DNA from: Pigmentiphaga sp. NML030171
GTDB lineage: Bacteria > Pseudomonadota > Gammaproteobacteria > Burkholderiales > Burkholderiaceae_B
Direction: 5' to 3'
NCBI RefSeq assembly: GCF_002188635.1
Contig: NZ_NINX01000036.1
Location: 124,001-188,000 of the forward strand
DNA length: 64,000 bases
Each line of letters begins with the position of its first letter. Within the stretch, counting starts at the first letter, position 1. The translations under genes and the position numbers were made by a program. Positions 54,982 through 64,000 of the stretch are shown here, piece by piece. The notes under the pieces are model-generated. The model was not told where the DNA came from and ran no database searches. It saw only the letters and a list, made by a program, of their open reading frames with translations.

Positions 54982-55060
54982 GGTCGATCTCCTACTTGAT
55001 TGCCGATCGGTCGACCTGCCGGAAAATATCCGGCCCGATCGGACACTAAGTCCGATTCTA

Positions 55061-55711
55061 CTATTGTCGGCCGCCGGGATTCTTCAGCCCCACCCCCACG
55101 AGAAAGGTCTCGGAGGATTTGTCCCGCGACGCCTTGGGCTTGCGTTCCACCACTCGGCGGAAAGTCTGCTTGAAACTCTGCACGATCTGGGAAAAGCCGC
55201 TGCCGTGAAAAGCCTTCACGATCAGCGCCCCGTCGGGCTTGAGGTGCTCCTGCGCGAACTCCCGTGCCAGATCGCACACGTGCTGGATACGCGCCGAGTC
55301 CGCAGCCCCGACTCCCGATAGATTGGGGGCCATGTCGGAAATCACAAGGTCCACCGGCTGGCTTCCCAGCAGGGCCTCGAGCTGATGCAGCACGGCTTCC
55401 TCGCGAAAATCGCCCTGGATGAATTCCACGCCGGCCACCGGCTCCATGGGAAGCAGGTCCAGGGCGATGATCCGTCCCCGTATCGTACCCTGCGGGCCGG
55501 CCAGGCGCTCGCGGGCGACCTGGGACCAGCTGCCGGGCGCCGAACCGAGGTCGATCACCACGTCGCCGGGCCTCATGAGCTTCTCGGTATCCAGGATCTC
55601 GGTCAGTTTGAAGGCGGCCCGGGCACGGTATCCCTTCTGCTGCGCGAGCTTCACATAGGGGTCGTTGATGTGCTGGTGCAACCAGTTCTTCGAAAACTTG
55701 TTCTTGGCCAT
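55061..55711 (-). CDS. rlmE: 23S rRNA (uridine 2'-O) methyltransferase
   Basis: The 216-residue protein is RrmJ/Fts[22 protein letters not shown] motif [35 protein letters not shown] and KAFHGSGF, with the K-D-K-E tetrad of 2'-O-methyltransferases. It modifies U2552 of 23S rRNA. It is divergent from yhbY (117 bp) and upstream of ftsH, the common order in proteobacteria. Confidence 0.97.
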   Translation of the reverse strand: MAKNKFSKNWLHQHINDPYVKLAQQKGYRARAAFKLTEILDTEKLMRPGDVVIDLGSAPGSWSQVARERLAGPQGTIRGRIIALDLLPMEPVAGVEFIQGDFREEAVLHQLEALLGSQPVDLVISDMAPNLSGVGAADSARIQHVCDLAREFAQEHLKPDGALIVKAFHGSGFSQIVQSFKQTFRRVVERKPKASRDKSSETFLVGVGLKNPGGRQ

Positions 55712-55828
55712 ATCTGCCCGGTCGCCCGGGTCGGTATCGATTCAAATCAATGCGGCATCGCCGCGCTATCGGGAGCATACTGCGGACTGGCCATCGCGCC
55801 GTTGGCCCGGCTCCCGTACAATCTCGTC

Positions 55829-56578
55829 ATGCCAGTCCTAGACATCAATTCGACATTGCGCAGCGCCCTCCGGGCCGCTGCCCACCCGCTCAAGCCGGTC
55901 GTCCTCATCGGCGACAAGGGCCTGAGCGACGCCGTCCTGCAGGAAATCGACCGCAACCTCTCGGCGCACGGCCTGATCAAGGTCCGCGCCGGCGGCGAGG
56001 ACCGCGCCACGCGAGACGAACTGCTCTACAAGATCTGCGGCGAGCTGTCCTGCGCGCCCGTCCATCACCTGGGCAAGATCTTCATCCTGTACCGTCCCAC
56101 CGAACGCGATCCCGACGCGGCCGACCTGCTGGGCGCCCGCAAGCCCAAGCCGGACGTGTCCACGCTGGGTACCGGCGCGCGCAAGGCCAACGAAGCCCAC
56201 CTGCCCAAGAAGCTGGCGGTGGCCGGCAAGCCCGCCGCACCGGCCCGCACCAGGGCGGAACGCCCGGACCGGGCCGAGCGCGACGGCGGCGCCATGACCG
56301 CGCGGGAACGCTACCTGGGCACGGACAAGCGCCAACGGCCGTCCATCCACGAGGAAACCGGTTCGCGCCGGGGCGCCGCGCGCACCACGCCGGCCCGCCG
56401 GCCCTCGGGCCTTGGTTCGACGCTGGGCGCCGCCCGCAAGACCGCAGCCGGCAAGCCCGCGGCCAAGCGGGCGGGCAGCGCGCTGTCGTTGCGCGCCGGC
56501 GCCCGTGGCCGGCCGGCCGAAGGCGGTCAACGCACGACCGCCACCAGCCGCAAGCCCAGGACCGCCACCAAGAAGTAA
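55829..56578 (+). CDS. YhbY family RNA-binding protein with long basic C-terminal extension
   Basis: Residues 1-95 form a CRM domain: STLRSALRAAAHPLKPVVLI, GLSDAVLQEIDRNLSAHGLI, KVRAGGEDRATRDELLYKI, HHLGKIFILYRP. Typical YhbY is about 97 residues and binds pre-50S ribosomal RNA. Here a further 150 residues, rich in Ala, Arg, Lys, Pro and Gly and probably disordered, extend the protein to 249. The last 52 bp overlap the convergent DUF4149 gene. ATG at 55829 is the natural start. Confidence 0.92.
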   Translation: MPVLDINSTLRSALRAAAHPLKPVVLIGDKGLSDAVLQEIDRNLSAHGLIKVRAGGEDRATRDELLYKICGELSCAPVHHLGKIFILYRPTERDPDAADLLGARKPKPDVSTLGTGARKANEAHLPKKLAVAGKPAAPARTRAERPDRAERDGGAMTARERYLGTDKRQRPSIHEETGSRRGAARTTPARRPSGLGSTLGAARKTAAGKPAAKRAGSALSLRAGARGRPAEGGQRTTATSRKPRTATKK

Positions 56579-56952
56579 AGCACGCTCGACACCCCGTGCC
56601 AGGTCCCGAAATCCGCCCAGGCGGGAACGGCCTGGCCGGCGGCGATCAGGGCTCGTCCGTAGTCCAGCACGGGCCGGGTGCCGAAATACCCCAACCCCAC
56701 TCCCACCGCCATGAGCAGCACGGCGCGGCGCCCCGCCGCCCCCAGCGGCAGCCCGCGCCCCAGCCGGTCCAGCAGCAGCATCGACAACGCCACCACCAGC
56801 CCGCCATACGCCAGCAACCGGAACAGCGATCCCGCCGTCGCCGCCGCGCGCATGGGCTCGAGCTGGGAAAACAACAACGGCGCCACCACCAGCCCGATCG
56901 TCCAGAGCGCCCCACACCACAGCGCCGCCAACAGCCGCACCACCGTAGCCAT
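56527..56952 (-). CDS. DUF4149 membrane protein
   Basis: This 141-residue protein has four hydrophobic helices: RLLAALWCGALWTIGLVVAP, FRLLAYGGLVVALSMLLL, AVLLMAVGVGLGYFG and SSVLYFLVAVLGLRLV. It matches DUF4149, often near yhbY/greA in beta-proteobacteria. The ATG at 56952 has GGAGG 7 bases upstream. Its 3' end overlaps the end of the yhbY gene by 52 bp. The role is unknown. Confidence 0.87.
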   Translation of the reverse strand: MATVVRLLAALWCGALWTIGLVVAPLLFSQLEPMRAAATAGSLFRLLAYGGLVVALSMLLLDRLGRGLPLGAAGRRAVLLMAVGVGLGYFGTRPVLDYGRALIAAGQAVPAWADFGTWHGVSSVLYFLVAVLGLRLVAVVR

Positions 56953-57026
56953 CAATCAGCCTCCAGGGCAGACCAACACATTGAATCAGGACAAAAATAG
57001 GGCAAAAGAACCCCACCCCCTCAAGT

Positions 57027-57104
57027 CCAGGATGCGGTGGATCCGGCTCCGCCGGTCCACCCGCATCGCCCCCTGGGGGGCGCGCGTCAGCGCGTAGGGG
57101 GGGA
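57027..57104 (-). repeat. Dispersed palindromic intergenic element, copy E
   Basis: Read on the minus strand it starts directly after the greA stop: a C-run then TACGCGCTGACGCGCG, CCCCCCAGGGGGCG, ATGCGG, GTGGACCGGCGGAGCCGG with ATCCACC, and GCATCCTGG. It is the most regular copy. Confidence 0.88.
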
Positions 57105-57581
57105 CTATATATACCGGACGTCCAGAACCTCGTACTCCCGGATGCCGGACGGCGCCTGCACCTCGGCCACGTCGCCGACCGATTTGCCGATCAGCGCGCG
57201 CGCGATGGGGCTGGATACCGAGATCAGGTTGGACCGGATGTCCGCCTCGTCGTCGCCCACCACCTGGTAGGTGACACGCTCGCTGGACTCCAGATCCTCC
57301 AGGTCGACCGTGGCGCCGAACACGATGCGGCCGCCCGCGTCCAGTTCGACCGGATCGATGATCTGCGCATTCGACAGCTTGGCCTCGAGCTCCTGGATGC
57401 GCCCTTCGATGAAGCCCTGTTTTTCCTTGGCGGCATCGTATTCGGCGTTCTCGGACAGGTCTCCCTGGGCGCGGGCATCGGCGATCGCGGTGATCACGGC
57501 GGGTCGCTCCACCGTCTTGAGTCGATGCAGTTCCTGCTTCAGGCGCTCGGCCCCGCGCAAGGTCAGCGGAATGGCAGCCAT
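57105..57581 (-). CDS. greA: Transcription elongation factor GreA
   Basis: The 158-residue factor has the coiled-coil N-terminal domain ([38 protein letters not shown] with the acidic [13 protein letters not shown] tip that stimulates RNA cleavage) and the C-terminal FKBP-like domain ([15 protein letters not shown]). It rescues backtracked RNA polymerase. ATG at 57581 is used. A strong terminator lies about 95-130 bp upstream on the same strand. Confidence 0.97.
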   Translation of the reverse strand: MAAIPLTLRGAERLKQELHRLKTVERPAVITAIADARAQGDLSENAEYDAAKEKQGFIEGRIQELEAKLSNAQIIDPVELDAGGRIVFGATVDLEDLESSERVTYQVVGDDEADIRSNLISVSSPIARALIGKSVGDVAEVQAPSGIREYEVLDVRYI

Positions 57582-57675
57582 GTGTACTTCCTTTGCGTCT
57601 GTGGATTTCGCATCCCCGCGAAGGCGCAAGCTGGCGCCTGCCGCGCTACGGGCGCGGCCGGGAATGGCGATGGTG

Positions 57676-57710
57676 AAAAATAAAACCCCGGCTCGATCAG
57701 GAACCGGGGC
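57676..57710 (-). terminator. Rho-independent terminator upstream of greA
   Basis: On the minus strand GCCCCGGTTC...GAGCCGGGG forms a stem of about 7-9 bp with a CTGATC loop followed by TTTTATTTTT. It lies after the small membrane-protein gene (57789) and 95 bp before greA, so it either ends that transcript or sits in the greA leader. Confidence 0.85.
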
Positions 57711-57788
57711 GATCAATGTAGATTGTCCGAAAACTGGCGAGAACGCGCAAGCGCCCTCGGGCAAACTTTACCGTTTGAAAACCAAGGG

Positions 57789-58181
57789 TTAACCCTTGGA
57801 ACAACCGGCCGGCCGCGCCGCCATGGCTATTCCCAGCACCAGCACCCCCAGCAGGACGATGTGGAACACGAGGTCCGGCCAGGTCTGCGGCCCCACTCCG
57901 ATCACGATGGTGAAAACGCCCACCAGCGTCCCCAGCAGGGCGAATGCCTGGACCCCCAGCGCAATGCGGCGGGCCGCGCCGGCCCACCGCCGCCCCGCAA
58001 GCAAACCCAGAATCAGCACCCCGGCGATGATCCCTTCGGCCGTGGCCGCCCTCGCATGCCCGTAGGCATGGCCCAGGACGCCGGCATGGACCAGGCTGGC
58101 GGCGGCGAACAGCGCGGCCTCGGCCGCCAGGAAACAGGCGACTTTCGGGCGGATGCTCGTCTCGTTGCGTAAGGCATTCAT
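57789..58181 (-). CDS. Small four-helix membrane protein
   Basis: The 130-residue protein has four hydrophobic helices (FLAAEAALFAAASLVHAGVL, EGIIAGVLILGLLAG, IALGVQAFALLGTLVGVFTIVIG, FHIVLLGVLVLGIAM). I do not recognise a named family. It is divergent from a MarR regulator; its ATG on the minus strand overlaps the regulator's proposed ATG within the single tetramer CATG. That position suggests it is the regulator's target. Confidence 0.7.
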   Translation of the reverse strand: MNALRNETSIRPKVACFLAAEAALFAAASLVHAGVLGHAYGHARAATAEGIIAGVLILGLLAGRRWAGAARRIALGVQAFALLGTLVGVFTIVIGVGPQTWPDLVFHIVLLGVLVLGIAMAARPAGCSKG

Positions 58182-58593
58182 GGCTTCCAGCGCCGCCGAC
58201 GCCTGGAAACTGATGTTCGATTTCCTGATGAAGTCGGCCCCCCAGCGCCTGGAGAGCCAGCAGAAGCATGGCCTCACGCCCAACGATTCGCGCGCGCTCT
58301 TCTCGCTGGACAAGGCGGGGAAGCCGGTGGGCACGCTGGCGCGTGAGTGGGGGTGCGATCCATCCACGGCGACCTGGCTGGTGGACCGCCTCGAACGCGC
58401 AGGGCTGGCCGAGCGGGTACCCTCGCCCGACGACCGGCGGGTCAAGCTGGTGCGTGTGACGCGCAGGGGTACGGAGACCCTGCAGGACCTGATGGCCGCC
58501 TATCAGCGCCCGCCCGCGGAGATGTCACGCCTGTCACGGGACGAATTGGCGGCGCTGGTCGGCATCCTGGGCAAGCTGCGCAAGGACGCCTGA
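58180..58593 (+). CDS. MarR-family transcriptional regulator
   Basis: The 137-residue protein has the MarR winged helix: LTPNDSRALFSLDKAGKPVG, LAREWGCDPSTATWLVDRLE and AERVPSPDDRRVKLVRVTRRG, with a helical C-terminus. MarR proteins repress nearby transport or stress genes until a small ligand binds. ATG at 58180 has AAGG 6 bases upstream; an earlier ATG at 58153 would add 9 residues and overlap the divergent gene further. Confidence 0.87.
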   Translation: MASSAADAWKLMFDFLMKSAPQRLESQQKHGLTPNDSRALFSLDKAGKPVGTLAREWGCDPSTATWLVDRLERAGLAERVPSPDDRRVKLVRVTRRGTETLQDLMAAYQRPPAEMSRLSRDELAALVGILGKLRKDA

Positions 58594-58636
58594 CGGCGCC
58601 CTTCCCTTGCCTTCGCATCTGGCGGCGCGCCAAGAC

Positions 58637-58668
58637 AAAGGGCGCTCCCCCTTGCGGGGAAGCGCCCT
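58637..58668 (-). terminator. Rho-independent terminator of carAB
   Basis: On the minus strand AGGGCGCTTCCCC and GGGGGAGCGCCCT form a 12-13 bp stem around GCAA, followed by TTGTCTTGG. It lies 28 bp after carB. Confidence 0.88.
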
Positions 58669-58695
58669 CGCCGGGAACGTTCCGGCGGGAAGCCG

Positions 58696-61932
<3,237 letters not shown>

Positions 61933-61940
61933 GACGCGGC

Positions 61941-63092
61941 TTAACCTTGTTGCTTGCTCTGTTGCATCAGTTGGGTGAACCGATCGAACAGGACGACGAT
62001 GTCGTGGGGTCCCGGGCTGGCCTCGGGATGGCCTTGGAAGCAGAACGCCGGCCGGTCGGTCAGCTCGAAGCCCTGCAGCGAGCCGTCGAACAGCGACACG
62101 TGCGTGACGCGCGTATTGGCCGGCAGGGTCTCGGGGTCGACGGCGAAGCCGTGGTTCTGGCTGGTGATGAAGACCCGGCCGGTGGCGACGTCCTTGACCG
62201 GATGGTTGGCGCCGTGGTGGCCCAGCTTCATCTTCAGCGTCTTGGCGTTCAGCGCCAGGCCCATGATCTGGTGTCCCAGGCAGATGCCGAACACCGGGAT
62301 CCGGCGCTCGAAGAAGGCGCGGGTGGCCTCGATGGCGTAGTCGCAGGGCTCGGGATCGCCAGGGCCGTTCGACAGGAACACGCCGTCGGGATTCAGGGCC
62401 AGCACCTCGGCCGCCGGGGTCTGCGCCGGCACCAGGGTGACGCGGCAGCCGCGGTCCACCAGCAGGCGCAGGATGTTCCACTTCACGCCGAAGTCATAGG
62501 CGACGACGTGGAAGCGGCCATCGCCCTTGGGCGCGTGGCCGGCGCCCAGGCGCCAGATGCCTTCGGTCCACTCGGCGGCCTTGTCCACGGACACGACCTT
62601 GGCCAGGTCCAGGCCCGACATGCCGGGGAATTCGCGCGCCAGGCGCAGGGCTTCCTGTTCGTCGCTGCCGGCGTACACGCAGCCGTTCTGGGCGCCCTTG
62701 TCGCGCAGGATCCGGGTAAGCTTGCGGGTGTCGATGCCGGCGATGCCCACGACGTTCTGCTGGACGAGATAGTCGGACAGCGAACGCTGCGAGCGGAAAT
62801 TCGACACGACCAGCGAGTAGTCGCGCACGACCAGGCCCGCCACGTGGACCTTGGCGGCCTCGCGGTCCTCGTCGTTGATGCCGGTATTGCCGATGTGGGG
62901 ATAGGTGAGCGTTACGATCTGGCGGCTGTAGCTGGGATCGGTAACGATCTCCTGGTACCCTGTGATGGCGGTATTGAACACGACCTCGCCCACTGCATGG
63001 CCAGGCGCCCCGATGGACGTGCCACGAAAGATCGTGCCGTCGGCAAGCGCCAGTATTGCGGGGGTAGTCTCGGGAAAGAGAGACGGCAACAA
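61941..63092 (-). CDS. carA: Carbamoyl phosphate synthase small subunit
   Basis: The 383-residue subunit has the N-terminal [16 protein letters not shown] domain and a class I glutamine amidotransferase domain with the nucleophile Cys in [10 protein letters not shown] and His/Glu in GHPEASPGP. It supplies ammonia to CarB. The start is probably TTG at 63092, with GGAGATTCTC upstream; this matches the length of E. coli CarA (382). It leads the carAB operon. Confidence 0.95.
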   Translation of the reverse strand: MLPSLFPETTPAILALADGTIFRGTSIGAPGHAVGEVVFNTAITGYQEIVTDPSYSRQIVTLTYPHIGNTGINDEDREAAKVHVAGLVVRDYSLVVSNFRSQRSLSDYLVQQNVVGIAGIDTRKLTRILRDKGAQNGCVYAGSDEQEALRLAREFPGMSGLDLAKVVSVDKAAEWTEGIWRLGAGHAPKGDGRFHVVAYDFGVKWNILRLLVDRGCRVTLVPAQTPAAEVLALNPDGVFLSNGPGDPEPCDYAIEATRAFFERRIPVFGICLGHQIMGLALNAKTLKMKLGHHGANHPVKDVATGRVFITSQNHGFAVDPETLPANTRVTHVSLFDGSLQGFELTDRPAFCFQGHPEASPGPHDIVVLFDRFTQLMQQSKQQG

Positions 63093-63438
63093 GAGAGAAT
63101 CTCCGAATGGAGTCCTCCTCCCGAGGGTACGCCAACAGGCGCCGCAAGGTGTCGGGCGGCACAACCCGGCTCAGCCATTCTTGCGCAGCTTCCTGCGCGG
63201 GCCTGGCGCGGTGCCAACTCGCCACTCGCCGCCGTCCTGCGGCACCGGAAACGGGCACGGGACGGCGAATCGCATGGCGGCACCAGGCCTTCGACGGCTA
63301 CGGCTGCAACAGATGATCTGCAGCACGCGGTTGTACGAATCAGCAGCGGGGATCGGGGTACGCGCTAAGGGGAGGACGTGGAATTTGAACGTCAAACCTT
63401 ACAATTATAGCTTATAGAACCTGTTATACGGAGGAACC
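63093..63438. other. carA-tal intergenic region
   Basis: These 346 bp separate divergent carA and tal. I see no convincing gene in either strand. The tal side is AT-rich, with TTGAAC (63385) and TACAAT or TATAGC near 63400-63411 as possible promoter parts. I could not identify a pyrimidine- or arginine-responsive operator. Confidence 0.45.
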
Positions 63439-64000
63439 GTGTCCAACCAGCTCGAAGCCCTGCGCCAGCATTCCGCCGTCGTCGCCGACACGGGCGACTT
63501 CGAAGCCATGCGGGCGTTCCGTCCCACCGACGCCACGACCAACCCTTCCCTGATCCTGAAGGCGGTCCAGAAGAGCGAATACCGGCCCCTGCTGGACCGG
63601 GTGGTGCGGGACCACGCGGGCGCTTCCACGGCCGAGCGGATGGACCGCCTGCTGGTGGCCTTCGGCCAGGCCATCCTGGACATCGTGCCGGGCCGGGTCT
63701 CCACCGAGGTGGACGCCCGCCTGTCCTTCGACACCCGCGCCACGGTCGAGCGCGCCCGCGCCATCATGGCGCTGTACGCCGCCGCGGGCATCCCCAGGGA
63801 ACGGGTGCTGATCAAGATCGCCTCGACCTGGGAAGGCATCCAGGCCGCGCGCGTGCTGCAAAGCGAGGGGGTGCGCTGCAACATGACCCTGCTGTTCTCG
63901 CTGGAGCAGGCCATCGCCTGCGCCGAGGCCCGGGTGCAGCTGATCTCGCCCTTCGTCGGCCGCATCTACGACTGGCACAAGAAGAACCAGGGCGCGGCCT
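63439..64000 (+). CDS. tal: Transaldolase, N-terminal part (3' end outside window)
   Basis: The frame runs off the window after about 187 residues. It contains [13 protein letters not shown] (31-40), [13 protein letters not shown], and the Schiff-base Lys126 in [11 protein letters not shown], the transaldolase signature, followed by [11 protein letters not shown] and [11 protein letters not shown]. The enzyme moves a three-carbon unit in the pentose phosphate pathway. The GTG start at 63439 is preceded by GGAGGAACC. Confidence 0.95.
   Translation, partial: MSNQLEALRQHSAVVADTGDFEAMRAFRPTDATTNPSLILKAVQKSEYRPLLDRVVRDHAGASTAERMDRLLVAFGQAILDIVPGRVSTEVDARLSFDTRATVERARAIMALYAAAGIPRERVLIKIASTWEGIQAARVLQSEGVRCNMTLLFSLEQAIACAEARVQLISPFVGRIYDWHKKNQGAA

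Noticed and set aside
63093-63395. A short minus-strand gene of about 74 residues upstream of carA
   Set aside because: No ribosome site, Arg/Pro-rich composition and no recognisable similarity; more likely untranslated leader or promoter DNA.

Overview
The window is GC-rich, gene-dense chromosomal DNA from a beta-proteobacterium, most likely Bordetella or a close relative in the Alcaligenaceae (Burkholderiales). This rests on protein similarity to that group, on the conserved block greA / yhbY / rlmE-ftsH-folP-glmM, and on the combination of pstSCAB, ppk/ppx and a PchR/AlcR-type AraC regulator beside a siderophore receptor. I see no prophage, insertion sequence, CRISPR array or rRNA. There are three tRNA genes (His-GTG, Arg-TCT, Pro-TGG). 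The first and last genes are cut by the window edges.

Layout. 1-4.4 kb: the end of a luciferase-like flavin oxidoreductase, a 3-hydroxybutyrate dehydrogenase, a patatin-like lipase and a Na/Pi cotransporter, suggesting polyhydroxybutyrate or lipid turnover. 4.4-8.9 kb: a ZIP metal transporter, a PIN-domain protein coupled to an exported dienelactone hydrolase, a cyclic-nucleotide-binding/degenerate GGDEF protein and two small lipoproteins. 8.9-14 kb: a run of small stress-type genes (Lys-rich DUF6496 protein, CinA-like amidase, KGG-repeat protein, CBS protein, a 95-residue gene behind a near-consensus LexA box, a cold-shock protein and a Gln-rich protein). 14-18 kb: two coupled GH13 alpha-glucan enzymes followed by an Anabaena-sensory-rhodopsin-transducer-family gene, then a DUF421 membrane protein. 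18.4-23.1 kb: a complete branched-chain-amino-acid-type ABC transporter. 23-28 kb: topoisomerase IB, an SMP-30 lactonase, a DMT exporter and a ProA-like dehydrogenase. 28-32.6 kb: metE with a second, shorter MetE-like gene, divergent from metR. 32.6-34.6 kb: a clostripain-type lipoprotein protease.

34.6-50 kb is centred on phosphate: pstSCAB, ppk, ppx and an OlsB-type ornithine lipid acyltransferase. I see 11-bp-spaced Pho-box repeats upstream of pstS, ppk and olsB, so phosphate import, polyphosphate and phosphorus-free membrane lipid may share PhoB control. A Fur-type iron cassette (AraC regulator, TonB receptor, PepSY protein, cupin, RhtX-like MFS permease) sits between pstS and ppk. 50-58 kb holds sixA, glmM, folP, ftsH, rlmE, yhbY, a DUF4149 protein and greA. 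58-64 kb holds a MarR regulator divergent from a membrane protein, then carB and carA, and the start of transaldolase.

The most unusual non-coding signal is a family of about 70-165 bp palindrome-rich repeats, present five times (1372, 49941, 50081, 53023, 57027). Four of the five begin within a few bases of the stop codon of the gene upstream, in the same orientation relative to that gene. Coordinates and start codons were read by eye; no database search or folding program was run.
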